In this document: positions 1 through 11,508 of the stretch, in pieces
How the letters are laid out: each line of letters opens with the position of its first letter
Numbering within the stretch: position 1 is the stretch's first letter
Origin: Topomyia yanbarensis
Lineage: Eukaryota > Arthropoda > Insecta > Diptera > Culicidae
Length of the DNA stretch: 64,000 bases
Direction of reading: 5' to 3'
NCBI RefSeq assembly: GCF_030247195.1
Contig: NC_080671.1
Span: 69,563,412-69,627,411, forward strand
Position numbers and translations under genes: made by a program
Notes under the pieces: model-generated
Told to the model about the DNA's origin: nothing
Database searches by the model: none
What the model saw: the letters and a program-made list of their open reading frames with translations, nothing else

Positions 1-769
1 GTGAAAATTGAAATGAAAAAAATATTTCTGACCAGTAATACATTGGTAACACGCAACGTTACTGTTACAGCAGTTACTGTGCGCAAATTATAATAGCGAA
101 ATGATAATAATGTTTTGAAAAACTATAAAATACAAAAAATACAACATTAAAAATCAGCAAAAATCAGAACGATTTCTTTCTGTTTTAAAAATTAAATTAA
201 ACAAATTGAATAAATGATTTAAACGATTTTATAACACTAATTGTTACTAACGTAGTAAAACAACCAGTATTTAAACTGGTATTGTCCCGAGTCACATTTC
301 CACTGACATCACAAAACCTGACGAAACGCTAACGGCAACCGTACACTGGGGTACAAATATACCCCACGCCAACTTTAACACCTGCTTCCACGAAGGCTAT
401 AAACAAACTAGCTATACCGCCTTTTCCTACTCTTACTAGGAACTCTAAATTGAATTATGGTTAGTGTCCCAGGTCGATAAATGCCTAATTCTCGTCTTCA
501 CACGGCTCCAAAGAAGCCGTGGGGTAAATTTTACCCCGCTGCAACGTTCTAGGGTTAAGGAGCTTGCCTCACTAATCCAATGATTACTCGGCCTACAATC
601 GATGGGCAACGTGGCACCAACAGCTTTGCTTCCTTGTTAAAAACATGATAATAACACAAATGCCCTGAAAATGGCGAACGCAACGAAAACTCGAACCGAG
701 TTCCCCTATTTATCTTAAAATACGTTTATTTAGGCCCAAATGCTGTAGCTTAACGAGGCCGATAATTCA
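1..769. other. Unassigned AT-rich DNA left of the LINE
   Basis: I see no gene here. Two short palindromes of similar design stand out: GGGGTACAAATATACCCC at 348-365 and GGGGTAAATTTTACCCC at 521-537. They suggest this stretch is itself a repeat remnant, but I cannot name the family. The LINE 3' tail abuts it at about 770. Confidence 0.4.
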
Positions 770-1166
770 TTTTTTTTTATATTACATGTCACATGTTAGT
801 GGGGGAAGGGAAAGCCGTATTTAGGGGCGGCTTGCTCCCCTCTTATGTAAGTAAAGGAAAAAGGTAGGAAGTGGGATACATATTGTGTAATTGACATCGT
901 CGTTTGCTGATTGATCATTGTGGCGGATACGCACACTTTGTTGTAGTGTTGTAGTTTCCAGCCTGTAATCGCAGGGGCGAGGGGAGGGTCGATATTTCGG
1001 ATAATTATTGGCACTCTATATCATCTGCATGTGCGGTATGTCATGATGGTCTGGATAGACGGTTATCAAGAAGAGTGTGCACCGAAGACTCGTGAAGCAA
1101 TGCCATATTGTAGATACAGGGATAGGTTGGTGAGATTCTACTGTGAATGAGAGAGGGGAATATGTA

Positions 1167-4100
1167 TTAAACTTGGACATCAATGGTTTTCAAAAAGATA
1201 TAGATAAGAAAAATATAGGGGTGGTCACGGCTTGCCAGGACGTCCCGGACTGGCACATAGGGTGATCTACCTCGGGCCCGAAGGGAATCTATTAGTTGGG
1301 ACCTGGCAACACAGTACTCTGCGCACAGCCAAACAACATGCTCGATGTCGTGATAGCCGTTCTCACAAACACAATGATTATTTTCAGCAAGCCCTATACG
1401 ACGGAGATGCGCGTCAAACGAGTAATGGTTGGACATGATCCTTGACATCGTACGAATAAAGTCCCGGTTCACATCCAACCCCTTAAACCAAGCATTCGTT
1501 GATACCTTCGGGATAATGGAATGTAGCCACCGTCCCAGATGCCCATTGCTCCATGAGGTTTGCCAACTATCGAGCGTCCTCTGACGAGAGATACTGAAAA
1601 ATTCGTTGAAGCAAATTGGTCTTTCGTAAGTGTCGCCTTCTAATGCGCCCACCTTGGCTAAAGAGTCCGCCTTCTCATTGCCCGCAATAGAACAATGTGA
1701 CGGGACCCAAACCAAGGTAATCTGGTAAGATTTTTCAGATAAAGCACTCAGATATTCCCGTATTTTCCCCAGGAAATACGGTGAGTGCTTTCCAGGCTTC
1801 GCCGCACGGATGGCCTCAATGGAGCTGAGACTATCCGAAACGATGAAGTAATGGTCTGAGGGCAGGGTGTCAATGATCCCGAGAGTATACTGAATGGCAG
1901 CTAATTCTGCGACGTAAATTGAAGCAGGATCATTGAGTTTGAATGAGGCAGCAAGATTTTCGTTGAAGATACCGAAGCCTGTGGACCCGTCGAGAATTGA
2001 TCCGTCAGTGTAGAACATTTTGGCGCAGTCGACTTGATGGTATTTGTTATAGAAAATATTTGGGACCACTTGTGGGCGAATATGATCCGGAATTCCACAA
2101 ATCTCTTCCTTCATGGATGTATCGAAAAATACAGTTGGATCAGAAGTATCTAAGAGATGAGCACGGTTGACGTTATATGTAGATGAATTGATGTTCTGTG
2201 CCATGTAATCGAAGTACAAGGACATGAATCGGGTCTGAGAATTAAGCTCGACAAGCCTTTCGCAATTTGCAATCACCAATGGGTTCAGAATATCGCATCG
2301 AATGAGCAATCGATATGAGAGGTCCCAGAATCGATTTTTCAGCGGAAGAACGCCCGCCAGCACTTCGAGACTCATCGTATGGGTCGAGTGCATGCAACCC
2401 AAGGCAATACGCAAGCAACGATACTGGATTCGCTCCAGTTTGATGAAGTGTATGTTCGCAGCGGAGCGAAAGCAGAAACATCCGTACTCCAACACTGATA
2501 ATATCGTTGTTTGGTACAGCCTGATTAGGTCTCCTGGATGGGCACCCCACCATGTTCCAGTTATTGTACGGAAAAAGTTGATCCTTTGTTGGCACTTCTG
2601 CTTCAGATACCTAATGTGACATCCCCAGGTACCTTTAGAGTCGAACCATACCCCGAGATATTTGAATGTTGAAGCCTGAGCAATAGTTTGATCCATTAAT
2701 TGAAGCTGTAGTTGCGCTGGTTCACGCTTTCTAGAAAATACGACTAGCTCAGTTTTCTCCGTGGAGAACTCGATACCCAGTTGGAGAGCCCAAGCAGACA
2801 AATTGTCCAAGGTATCTTGCAGTGGTCCTTGCAAGTCGACGGCTTTAGGACCTGTAATAGAGACCACACCGTCATCTGCAAGCTGCCTTAGCGTGCAGGA
2901 ATTGACAAGACATTCGTCAATGTCATTCACGTAAAAATTGTAGAGGAGAGGGCTTAGACATGAGCCCTGGGGAAGGCCCATGTAGCTAAATCGTGATGTC
3001 GATAAATCGCCATGCGAGAAATGCATTTGTTTTTCAGACAACAGGTTTAGCAAAAAGTTATTTAAAATTGGCGAAAGACCATGCTGGTGCAACTTCTCAT
3101 AAAGAATGTTGATCGAAACTGAATCGAAAGCCCCCTTAATATCCAAGAATACTGATGCCATCTGCTCTTTGTTAGCATATGCCATTTGAATTTCTGTTGA
3201 GAGCAACGCAAGGCAATCGTTCGTCCCTTTGCCTTTGCGGAAGCCAAATTGTGTATCTGACAGTAAGCCATTTGTTTCGACCCAATTGTCGAGCCGAAAC
3301 AGGATCATTTTCTCGAACAACTTCCGGATACAGGACAGCATTGCAATCGGACGATACGAATTGTGGTTGGAGGCTGGTTTTCCTGGTTTTTGGATGGCGA
3401 TGACCCTCACCTGTCTCCAGTCATGTGGGACAATGTTACCCTCAAGAAACCTATTAAATAAATTCAACAAGCGTCTTTTGGCAGAGTCTGGCAGATTCTT
3501 CAATAAGTTAAATTTAATTCTATCTGGCCCCGGGGCTTTATTGTTACATGATAAGAGAGCAAGTGAGAACTCCACCATCGTAAACGGTGTTTCGTTCGCG
3601 GTATTGTAAGGCGACGCGGCGCGGTAGATTTTCTGTGCCGGGGCGGAATCCGGACAAACCTTCTTGGCGAAATCGAATATCCAACGGTTTGAATATTCCA
3701 CGCTCTCGTTAGTACTGTTTCGGTTTCGCATACGTCGGGCCGTGCCCCAAAGAGTGCTCATCGATGTTTCTCTTGTTAACCCGTCGACAAACCGGCGCCA
3801 GTAACTGCGTTTCTTAGCTTTCATTAAATTTTTCATTCGCTTTTCTAATATCGCGTACACTCGATAACTAGCAACTAACCCGTCGTTCCGGAAGGTTTTA
3901 TACGCGGCAGCTTTCTCCGCGTACACGTCTGAGCACTCTTTGTCCCACCACGGGTTGGGAGAACGTTTTTGGGTGTTCACGTCGGGTACTCGTTTCGTCT
4001 GAGTTTGAATCGCGCTATCGAGAATCGAGTTGGACAAAAACTTATATTCTTCCTCCGGGGGAAGTATCTGTGTTGAATCGATAGTTTTGGATATCTCAGC

Positions 4101-4853
4101 AGCGTAGCTCTTCCAATCAATGTTTCGTGTGAGGTCATAGGGAACATTGATTGGTGTCGATGGTCTTGAACCAGTGTTGATTGCAATTACAATTGGTAAG
4201 TGGTCACTACCGTGGGGATCAGATATTACCTTCCACTTGCAATCTAACCGTAGTGATGTCGAGCATAAAGATATGTCCAGTGCACTTGCTTGCGCAGGTG
4301 GTCTAGGAATTCGTGTCATTTCCCCTGTGTTCAGAATTGTCATATTGAAGTTGTCACAAAGGTCTTGAATTGTCGAAGATCGATTATCGTCGTATAGACA
4401 GCCCCACCCCGTACCGTGAGAGTTAAAGTCTCCAAGAAGCAGGCGGGGCGAGGGAAGGTGTTCAATCACGTTGGAGAATCTTCGATATCCCATCATGGCC
4501 CTAGGAGGAATGTAAATAGAAGCAATGCAAAGATCTTTGCCTTTGATTGTTGTTTGACAAGCGACAACTTCAATGCCTGGCGTCGAAGGGAGGTTGATTC
4601 GATTGAAGGGGTAGCACTTTTTGATCCCTAAAAGTACCCCCCCATATGAGTCTTCTCGATCCAAGCGGATAATGTTAAAATCGTGGAAGTTGAGGTTTAT
4701 ATTAGAAGTTAGCCATGTTTCACATAGGGAAAATGCATCACAATGATTGTAATTTAGCAAGTGTTTTAATGAATCAATTTTGGGGATAATACTTCTGCAG
4801 TTCCACTGTAAAACAGTGATCAGATCCCTGATTCCGTCTAATAAGTTAGCCAT
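1167..4853 (-). CDS. LINE ORF2: endonuclease, reverse transcriptase and RNase H
   Basis: This 1228-residue polyprotein nicks the target and copies the element's RNA. The N-terminal third is an APE-type endonuclease, with QWNCRS (16-21), CETWL (44-48), GDFN (141-144) and SDHLPI (216-221). The RT core is central: RPIAMLS near 501, a first catalytic Asp in FLDIKGAFDS (569-578), LPQGSCLSP near 627, and LADDG (658-662), a form of the YADD box. RNase H follows with FYTDGS (Asp950), AELAAIQ (Glu983), SDSLSSI (Asp1007) and a late HCSIAGNEKAD block. A Cys/His cluster sits near the C-terminus. The start ATG overlaps the ORF1 stop in ATGGCTAA, consistent with coupled re-initiation. The frame has no stop, so this copy may be recent. 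Assignment to the I clade rests on domain order. Confidence 0.93.
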   Translation of the reverse strand: MANLLDGIRDLITVLQWNCRSIIPKIDSLKHLLNYNHCDAFSLCETWLTSNINLNFHDFNIIRLDREDSYGGVLLGIKKCYPFNRINLPSTPGIEVVACQTTIKGKDLCIASIYIPPRAMMGYRRFSNVIEHLPSPRLLLGDFNSHGTGWGCLYDDNRSSTIQDLCDNFNMTILNTGEMTRIPRPPAQASALDISLCSTSLRLDCKWKVISDPHGSDHLPIVIAINTGSRPSTPINVPYDLTRNIDWKSYAAEISKTIDSTQILPPEEEYKFLSNSILDSAIQTQTKRVPDVNTQKRSPNPWWDKECSDVYAEKAAAYKTFRNDGLVASYRVYAILEKRMKNLMKAKKRSYWRRFVDGLTRETSMSTLWGTARRMRNRNSTNESVEYSNRWIFDFAKKVCPDSAPAQKIYRAASPYNTANETPFTMVEFSLALLSCNNKAPGPDRIKFNLLKNLPDSAKRRLLNLFNRFLEGNIVPHDWRQVRVIAIQKPGKPASNHNSYRPIAMLSCIRKLFEKMILFRLDNWVETNGLLSDTQFGFRKGKGTNDCLALLSTEIQMAYANKEQMASVFLDIKGAFDSVSINILYEKLHQHGLSPILNNFLLNLLSEKQMHFSHGDLSTSRFSYMGLPQGSCLSPLLYNFYVNDIDECLVNSCTLRQLADDGVVSITGPKAVDLQGPLQDTLDNLSAWALQLGIEFSTEKTELVVFSRKREPAQLQLQLMDQTIAQASTFKYLGVWFDSKGTWGCHIRYLKQKCQQRINFFRTITGTWWGAHPGDLIRLYQTTILSVLEYGCFCFRSAANIHFIKLERIQYRCLRIALGCMHSTHTMSLEVLAGVLPLKNRFWDLSYRLLIRCDILNPLVIANCERLVELNSQTRFMSLYFDYMAQNINSSTYNVNRAHLLDTSDPTVFFDTSMKEEICGIPDHIRPQVVPNIFYNKYHQVDCAKMFYTDGSILDGSTGFGIFNENLAASFKLNDPASIYVAELAAIQYTLGIIDTLPSDHYFIVSDSLSSIEAIRAAKPGKHSPYFLGKIREYLSALSEKSYQITLVWVPSHCSIAGNEKADSLAKVGALEGDTYERPICFNEFFSISRQRTLDSWQTSWSNGHLGRWLHSIIPKVSTNAWFKGLDVNRDFIRTMSRIMSNHYSFDAHLRRIGLAENNHCVCENGYHDIEHVVWLCAEYCVARSQLIDSLRARGRSPYVPVRDVLASRDHPYIFLIYIFLKTIDVQV

Positions 4854-6228
4854 CGAAGGATACGATCGCTGTAAGGAGGGGCCATTGTTCAGTCAACTGT
4901 TTTAAAAATGTTCTTACTGTTGGTAGAATAGCAACCAGCAAGCTTTTCATAGGATCGGTAATGTTGAAAGCTGTGAATATCCAGTCCACAATGTCAGAAA
5001 ATTTAAGGAATCCCGTTTTAGGTTGAGTTTCTGACTGTAAAATTGGAGCATTTGGGATTTTTGGTGCCCCGGGGAGTGCTGGGAACTCCTGGTTGTATCT
5101 CAATTTCCCAAAACCAGGAGGTATTATCTTCGGATTTGTACCAGCACTTCCAGTTGATGAATTATTTTTATTTTGTACCCTTGTTTGGGACAACCTAGGA
5201 CCCTTACGAGGAAGTTCAGGTGAGTTTTGAATAGGTCTTTTCCTAGAGTTTCCAAGCGGAGCCAAAGAATGCCCCTCGCAAGGGTCGTTAGAGGCGTTAT
5301 CGTCAGTTGGCAAGAGAGCGAATGGGTTTTCGGAGATAAGTGGAACAGCTCTTTTAAGCATTTCTGCGTAAGAGCGTCTGGAGCGATCTTTGGCGGATCG
5401 CTTCAGTTTATCCGCGCGAAGTTTGTACGTTGGGCATGTCAAAAGTGCATGCGGATTCTCCCCACAGTAAACACACTTCTCAGCGGGCCTACTGCAAGTA
5501 TCATCCGCATGGCGTTCCCCACATTTACCGCACCGTTGCTTGTTGCTACAGTAGGTGGCCGTGTGACCTAGCTGCTTGCAATTGGAACAATTCATGACCC
5601 GCGGTACAAACAGGCGTACAGGTAGACGAGCTCCTCCCACTTCAACGTAGCTCGGAAGTGCAGATCCGGCGAAGGTTACGCGAAACGAGTCTGATGGATA
5701 GTAATTACCATCTTCGATGGACTTTGAGTGCAATTGCTTGCACTCCAAAATCTTAACTGATTGAAGGTTAGGGTCCTTAAAGCGGCCAGCCCCATCATTC
5801 ATCAGATCATCGACAGTTAGACCCGCATCACTTACCACCCCGTCGATCTCCACATCACGAGAAGGGATGTAGACGCGATACTCCAGCGTAAAGAGGCTAT
5901 TGCTAACGATATCATTGGCCTGTTTCAAGTCAGTAACGACTACGCGCAGTTTATCTGACTGAACCTTTTTAATCTCGGTTACGGCCGAGTAACGTTTTGT
6001 CAGCTCCCGTGCAACAGTTATGCTGTTTAACGGTTTATTTTTGGGCCGAAAGTATACCACCCAAGGACCAGCGGATCCATCCTGGTAAACCTTGACTCGG
6101 GGGGGCTGTGAGACATTGGGGGAAAGTGGGGGAAGTGGATCGACCATAACATTATCTGTCTCAGTATCAGATATACGTTCTTCTTCATAATATTCCTCTT
6201 CGGAGGGTGATCCTTCTGTTTGTTCCAT
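4846..6228 (-). CDS. LINE ORF1: gag-like RNA-binding protein with three CCHC knuckles
   Basis: The 460-residue ORF1 would package element RNA. The N-terminus is acidic (EEEYYEEE near residue 10). A central region of about 50-205 resembles the nucleic-acid-binding domain of I and Jockey gag proteins. Three consecutive zinc knuckles follow: CSNC...H....C (214-227), CGKC...H....C (233-245) and CVYC....H....C (252-265). The C-terminus is basic and proline-rich. Its last codons overlap the first codons of ORF2 by eight bases in a different frame. No frame break is visible. Confidence 0.9.
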   Translation of the reverse strand: MEQTEGSPSEEEYYEEERISDTETDNVMVDPLPPLSPNVSQPPRVKVYQDGSAGPWVVYFRPKNKPLNSITVARELTKRYSAVTEIKKVQSDKLRVVVTDLKQANDIVSNSLFTLEYRVYIPSRDVEIDGVVSDAGLTVDDLMNDGAGRFKDPNLQSVKILECKQLHSKSIEDGNYYPSDSFRVTFAGSALPSYVEVGGARLPVRLFVPRVMNCSNCKQLGHTATYCSNKQRCGKCGERHADDTCSRPAEKCVYCGENPHALLTCPTYKLRADKLKRSAKDRSRRSYAEMLKRAVPLISENPFALLPTDDNASNDPCEGHSLAPLGNSRKRPIQNSPELPRKGPRLSQTRVQNKNNSSTGSAGTNPKIIPPGFGKLRYNQEFPALPGAPKIPNAPILQSETQPKTGFLKFSDIVDWIFTAFNITDPMKSLLVAILPTVRTFLKQLTEQWPLLTAIVSFDG

Positions 6229-6470
6229 TTTGTTGCGGGAGCAACACGCTCGACCGCACTGTTTAACTTAAATCAAAATAAAAAATCAAAAGCAATAAAA
6301 AGAAAAAAATCGATAAGAAAAGTAAAAAACGAAACACTTCACCAGTTGGTTCCTGACGAGCTGGTAGGTGAATTGATCCTTCGTTTCTTTTATCCGTCAC
6401 CCGCGTGACCTTCACACAGTAGAGCTGATATAGCTCGTCTAAACAAAGCCGTCTTTCAGGCAAGAAAAAT

Positions 6471-8917
6471 GTTTAGTAACGCACTTCACTGCACTACTTT
6501 AACTGATATCGCAGATAACAATTATCACTCGCGGGACTGTTTATTAGTAATGCTTTACTGCAGCCTCTGCCACAGCAAGCACCTTCGTACCACCGAAAAA
6601 ACTAAACCACACCGGAGAGAACAAAAAGCACTTGTTTCCCGGTACAAAGTTGGGTTACGAATGAGTTCCCCTATTGTTGCGCTACCGTTTGACTCAAAGC
6701 ATAGAACAAAGATGGCATATGCTGCTCTAACCAATCGCTTCAAAAAGGTAGAGTGGTAATATAAACATAGCGAAAATAGGCTCATCACCCTAAATTTATT
6801 CAGGATACCACAATTTTTCAAGGAAAATCTGGCAGTTTAACAGCGACCTCAAAACTATTGAATTTTTAAATACATTTTAGTCATCACAGATTCGATTTTT
6901 CTTCAATTTGGAAAAAAATATAGCCTAAATTTCCAATAAGTATACTATCGTTTTAGTCATCTTATGATTTGTGCGTAACGATTTTTGTAATACAAAAATC
7001 TGTCAGAATGAGAGGTTTGTCTTATAATTGATAACTGCAAAAAATTCTTTCTGTGCCGGATAAATCTGACATAATAGCATCCCTGTGTATATGTTTAAAG
7101 CAGGTTATTCCCAGTAAGTTCTTCCGGAAAATGAGCCGGAGCTTTGGCTGGCTTTAGTTGGTATCCGCCTCAAGCCCAGTGACACAACCTATTCTAATTA
7201 GAATTGGTAATGTCGCTGGAGCTTGGTTGGGTCTGCGCCTGCTGGAATGCTACTCGAATTGGATAAAATCAAGCATTGTGAGTGAGAAGATAATTCGGAT
7301 GCCTCCATGGAGTGACTGCAGTATTTAGTATGTTCTGCTCCGTGCTAGTAGATGGGGTTAAATGGAAAAAATATTTCTCACTCAGAGATTTTGTTCTTTA
7401 CCAATCAACATAGTCATTATCAGCACTAAAATAAACATACAAATTAGCAGCACTAACAAACCAGTCAGAAGAATAGAATCTTTTCGTGCAACTGTTATTC
7501 GTATTTTCGATGGTTGGAAAGTAACATACACAACGAAAAAACGGATTTTTAAACAGCTGACCGCAGCTCGTTCGTGATTGGTTCCCGCTAATTGCATGCA
7601 TCGAGCCGCAAATCTTGAACTGAATAAATTGTGAAGACCGTCGAAGGTTGCTGTTCAAATCCGTTGCCGAATCCAAGAACCCTCATTTTAGAACTGGTGG
7701 TGTTGCAATTTATCAAAGGACCTAGATGTAGTGGAGTGGCTATTATCCATGAAATTGAACAAAATATTCCGATTTTTGTTTCGGGAGATTTTACCATGTT
7801 AAATGAATGAACAAAGTTTTGTATTTCCTCTAATTCTTCACAAGCTACTACTCTTGGAAGTACATACATTGATCTCGTGTTTGTCAAAACCATCAATGTA
7901 GAAAGCCGAAGATATATTTTGTACTTTTTATATCACAGATCAACACTTTGGTTGATCTAGTGGTTTAATTTGTAATCTGCAATATACAACACATGGTAAA
8001 ATTATAACCGGTTGGACGAGCAACACCAATCATGTCAGAAGCGCATTCACGAAAAACAGATGAGCCTCAAGGGGTTACATATGTTGAGGTCGGCCAAAAA
8101 ATCTAAATTGTTTACTCTTCTGCCGTGAAGATCAAATTCTTAAGAATGTGATCTCAAATTTTATAGAGATCGGAGCAGTAGACACAAAATTATAGCGTTT
8201 TTCATCTTGCTCCCTTACAACGGCGTGGCTTGTACTTGAAACTTTAAACGCGATTATCTCACAATAATGTTTTCCCAAAAACGTCTTTGTGGTGACTATG
8301 ATTGCCGAAAAAGTTTTCAACCGATTTCAAAACCTTTTTAGCTTGTTCGTAATTTAATTGCCGTGTACTTGAACGATTCCCTTTTTTGTTCAAAATTTTC
8401 ATACTATTGTTATGAATTTTTTAATATTTATTCAGGTGAAAATAGTTTTTTGTGTTAGAAAAATCTTCCCCATTTCCGAAAAAAAAGATTTTTTTTAATG
8501 AATCGTTCAAGGACATCACAGGTACATATACTAATGATTTTTTTGTGTTATGCTTTCAGTTGAACTGTTGGGCTGGGATCATAGTCACGGCAAACCTCTT
8601 TAAAAAAACGCGTTTTGCAGAAATTGCTATAGCTTTGACAATGATTAATATATTTTATGTTCTCAAGTTGATTTTGCAAATTGGACATTGAAGTACGCTA
8701 CACGTATAAGAAGAATTTTATAAAAATATGAGTACATATCTTTACAAAAATTCAAACTTTTACCTTTCTTGCATCTCAACATATATAATATTGAGGGCAG
8801 ATATCAGCAGCATCTAACGATCTTCGAATCTAGCTGCAACATCAACATCAACATCAACACCAACATCAAAGGTTCTTTTCAGATCCACCATAATTATCAT
8901 AAAGATTTTTTTTTAAA
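6471..8917. other. Unassigned AT-rich DNA between LINE and TIR element
   Basis: No coding gene is supported. The short open frames have no family signature and no codon-use bias. Part of 6471-7288 could be LINE 5' UTR if the GATAATTC repeat is a real target duplication. The stretch from 7080 to 7330 is a little richer in GC and may be a repeat fragment. Confidence 0.4.
8838..8870. repeat. Microsatellite, CATCAA-type
   Basis: A short tandem run built on ACATCA units, with an imperfect ACACCA unit inside, sits just left of the pogo-like element. Confidence 0.8.
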
Positions 8918-9361
8918 TACAGGCCATATTCGTTTATCCGTATTTAGCCTCGATTATCTGTAGACTCGATTATCCGTAACTCGTTTATCCGTAGAAAATG
9001 ACTCGATTATCCGTAGTCCGAAGAAATTGTTTCAATTGTCCGCATATTATTTTTTCTGAAGCTACATTGCACTTCTATAATTATAATTGATACCAACTAC
9101 AGTTGTTGAAAGAATAAATATTTTCTAAAAAATATGAAATCTTCATAGAAATGCAGAAATTTTACTTAATTAACTTATAATTTTGAATTCGATGCTATGA
9201 CTTATATATTTTCGTACACCAATCGATTACAATTGATACTAGCTACAGTTTTTGGAAAACCAGAACTTTATGTTCACACAAAATATTCACAAAAATACGT
9301 GGAAATACAGAAATTTTGCATTTTTTACAAAAAAAAAACTTTTTTCTATGCCAATATTTAA

Positions 9362-9477
9362 CCCTCCGGAAGTCGCGCAAATGGCCCACTGAATGAGCAG
9401 CCGCTGGTGCACTAAGACGATTTCGCTAGATTTTCAGAGCAGCGTGCACTCAGTGCACTAGTGCGACTTCCGGAAGG
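9362..9477. mobile_element. 116-bp TTAA-flanked MITE, copy 1
   Basis: The ends are inverted copies of CCTTCCGGAAGTCGC, with one mismatch at the left end. TTAA flanks both sides (9358-9361 and 9478-9481), as expected for a piggyBac-like target. A second copy of the same length is at 44664-44779. It lies inside the pogo-like element, so it inserted later. Confidence 0.75.
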
Positions 9478-10166
9478 TTAAGAACAAAAATAGATAGAAA
9501 TTGTTATCAGCTACATTTCCTGGAAGCATAAAATTTTAAACTTTTGAAAATTACAATAATTTGGGAAAAAGAGATTTCATTTAATCAATAAATATTTCAA
9601 TTCAACGCGGTGTGCTATAAAATTTGATGCACCTACAAACTACATTTTCCTGTAGATGCCTGTGGTTTTCCCTGTAATTTTTAGAATGAATACAATGACC
9701 GATTTCGTTAGCCCCATTATGTATTTAGGACTGTCGAAATCTCAAAATATTGGTTTCAGATTGTTTGCGACTGTCTAAGGTATGAAAGAAAACCCTAAAG
9801 TACTCTTCGGAATCAGTCTATTATCGCATCAGTTTGAAAAAATTGAAACTTTTAAAATACTTTACATTGACATATTGAATTCTTAACACACTTACGCAAA
9901 GGCTTTCGCTTTAATTCCATCGTGTAACATAGCGGAATCAAATCAGAAAACTATGTCTTAAATGTGGCTGACAAAATCGGGTCTAAAAGCTGACAAACTC
10001 TGTTGTAAAAAAAATTCGGAAGCGGACAAACACGGGGACTAGCCTTTAAGCGACTCGGTAGAACGCCGAACAATGGCCAAATGAAGATCCTGGATGATGC
10101 TTCCACCAGGCAAAAAAGAGAAAAAAGTTTAGTGTGCGACGATGTATAACAAACTGAATCACTTAA

Positions 10167-10359
10167 GGTTGCACAGAGAATGCGCAAAATTCGCAAACGA
10201 AAAAAGCTGTTTTTTTCCACACCGTATATCAAATCTTCATAAAAATCAATCAGCAGTACTGTAACAACATTCTACACACGCTGATTGATTTTAATGACAT
10301 ACGGTGTGGAAAAAAACTGCTTTTTTCGTTTGCGAATTTTGCGCATTCTCTGTGCAACC
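10167..10359. mobile_element. Palindromic TTAA-flanked MITE, copy 1
   Basis: Nearly the whole element is an inverted repeat: it opens GGTTGCACAGAGAATGCGCA and closes with the complement. TTAA flanks it at 10163-10166 and 10360-10363. The two arms meet around the AATCAATCAGC segments. Related copies are at 20649-28707 (split by insertions) and 29670-29870. It has no coding capacity. A piggyBac-type target is inferred from TTAA. Confidence 0.82.
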
Positions 10360-11175
10360 TTAATACGTTTGAACAAGCATATTTATTGCTAAAAAAACCA
10401 AGAACCAAGATTCAGCTAGTTTCTGATTGGCTCGCTATATCTCAATATCTCCAGAGCGCATGATGAAGATGATGATACTGCTGCTGATTGAACAACTCAC
10501 GCTTCTTGGTGTCGTGCGCATAAAAATTTGTGCATTTTTGATATTCGTAACGTGTGCAAAATTCATCACCCTAAGAAATCCATGTTTCAAAATCGTCCAA
10601 TGCTGGTTCTTTGTCGGACCAACGTTAGGCGACGCCCAGCAGACCGTTCAGCAGGCGTCCATTACTGGACTTGTGTTGAATGGTTTTGAAACAAATTTTT
10701 GGGCATCTCAGTGGAATCTAGCATGTTACTTCTCTTAGAGGATTCCCAAAGTTTTGTTGTTGTATACAAACCAGTGGTGCGTAATCTCAAATTCAGTTGT
10801 TATTTCGGTTTGAATTTACCAAAACCAGTATTAAGTTGACTGAAGTTTCATGCAGAGAATTTAGTTTTATGCGTCTTGATTATAAGACCAAACATAAGTA
10901 TATTAATCCAAATTAATCGAACACAATACATTAAAATAAAATAAGTTGGCTAAATATTACATGTCGTACTTTCACTTTATAGAATATAAAGTGATCGATA
11001 TTCGTGCATAAGTCAAACATTAGTACATGTACCATAAGTCAAACATTCATGCATGTACCTTAGATACTGTTTTTTAACATATAACAAATATATTTCATGA
11101 AAAAAAATTTTTTTTTATTCGATTATCCGAAGCAAAATTTTTCTGCACCCTACGGATAATCGAATCTGGCCTGTA

Positions 11176-11508
11176 TCCCATTCAAATGTGGTTCCGTTGA
11201 ATATCACTAAATATGAATTAACAGTTTAGTCTCGACACTCCGGTTGTGTCACAGACAGTACCCACCCATCATCATGAATCAAATTAATAAAACTGTACAT
11301 TTTAACGAGGAAAAATTTAGAAACATTTTCGAAAAGCTAATAAATTAAATTGTAATGCATCGAATATTTTGTACTAGGGTTACAAAAAATCACCGAACAA
11401 ATGTAAAAAACACACGTTACAGTTATTCCACACAATGCGCACATATGCTCAATAAAAGCACACAATACCTGTTTTCACAATAAGCTTAAGGCAGAATTAT
11501 ACAATTAC
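11176..11508. other. crol intron segment left of the last visible exon
   Basis: No gene is seen. It should be the 5' part of the intron that follows the 11676-11509 exon, because that exon ends in a splice donor and not a stop codon. The next coding exon of crol is not visible anywhere to the left in this window. Confidence 0.5.

Larger units (their letters stand above)
770..6470 (-). mobile_element. I-clade non-LTR retrotransposon (LINE), both ORFs open
   Basis: The element reads right to left: 5' UTR, ORF1 (gag-like with three zinc knuckles), ORF2 (endonuclease, reverse transcriptase, RNase H), then a 3' UTR of about 390 bp. It ends in an A-run seen on the plus strand as nine Ts at 770-778. 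The RNase H domain after the RT places it in the I group of LINEs rather than Jockey or CR1. The 5' end is uncertain; an AGACG-type downstream promoter motif near 6440-6436 fits a start around 6.45-6.51 kb. An 8-nt match, GATAATTC, occurs at 761-768 and again at 7289-7296. If it is a target duplication the 5' UTR would reach 7288, but an 8-mer can match by chance. Confidence 0.9.
8920..11173. mobile_element. pogo/Tigger-like TIR DNA transposon, non-autonomous (about 2.25 kb)
   Basis: The left end starts CAGGCCATATTCGTTTATCC. The right end, reverse-complemented, starts CAGGCCAGATTCGATTATCC. Both are flanked by TA (8918-8919 and 11174-11175), the target site of the Tc1/mariner/pogo group. Inside the left end the motif CGATTATCCGTA recurs several times (8930-9020), and the right end carries two more copies; repeated CGATTATCCG subterminal motifs are typical of pogo/Tigger elements. 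No transposase ORF is visible. Two smaller MITEs are nested inside. A fragment at about 9960-10000 resembles, in reverse orientation, the MITE at 44076. The family name is inferred; the TIRs and TA target are seen directly. Confidence 0.75.

Noticed and set aside
6469..6821. Open frames on both strands, one with a CSLCHSKH phrase that resembles a zinc finger
   Set aside because: Only one Cys pair with wrong spacing to the next His, no conserved Phe/Leu positions and no splice context; read as chance or LINE 5' region.
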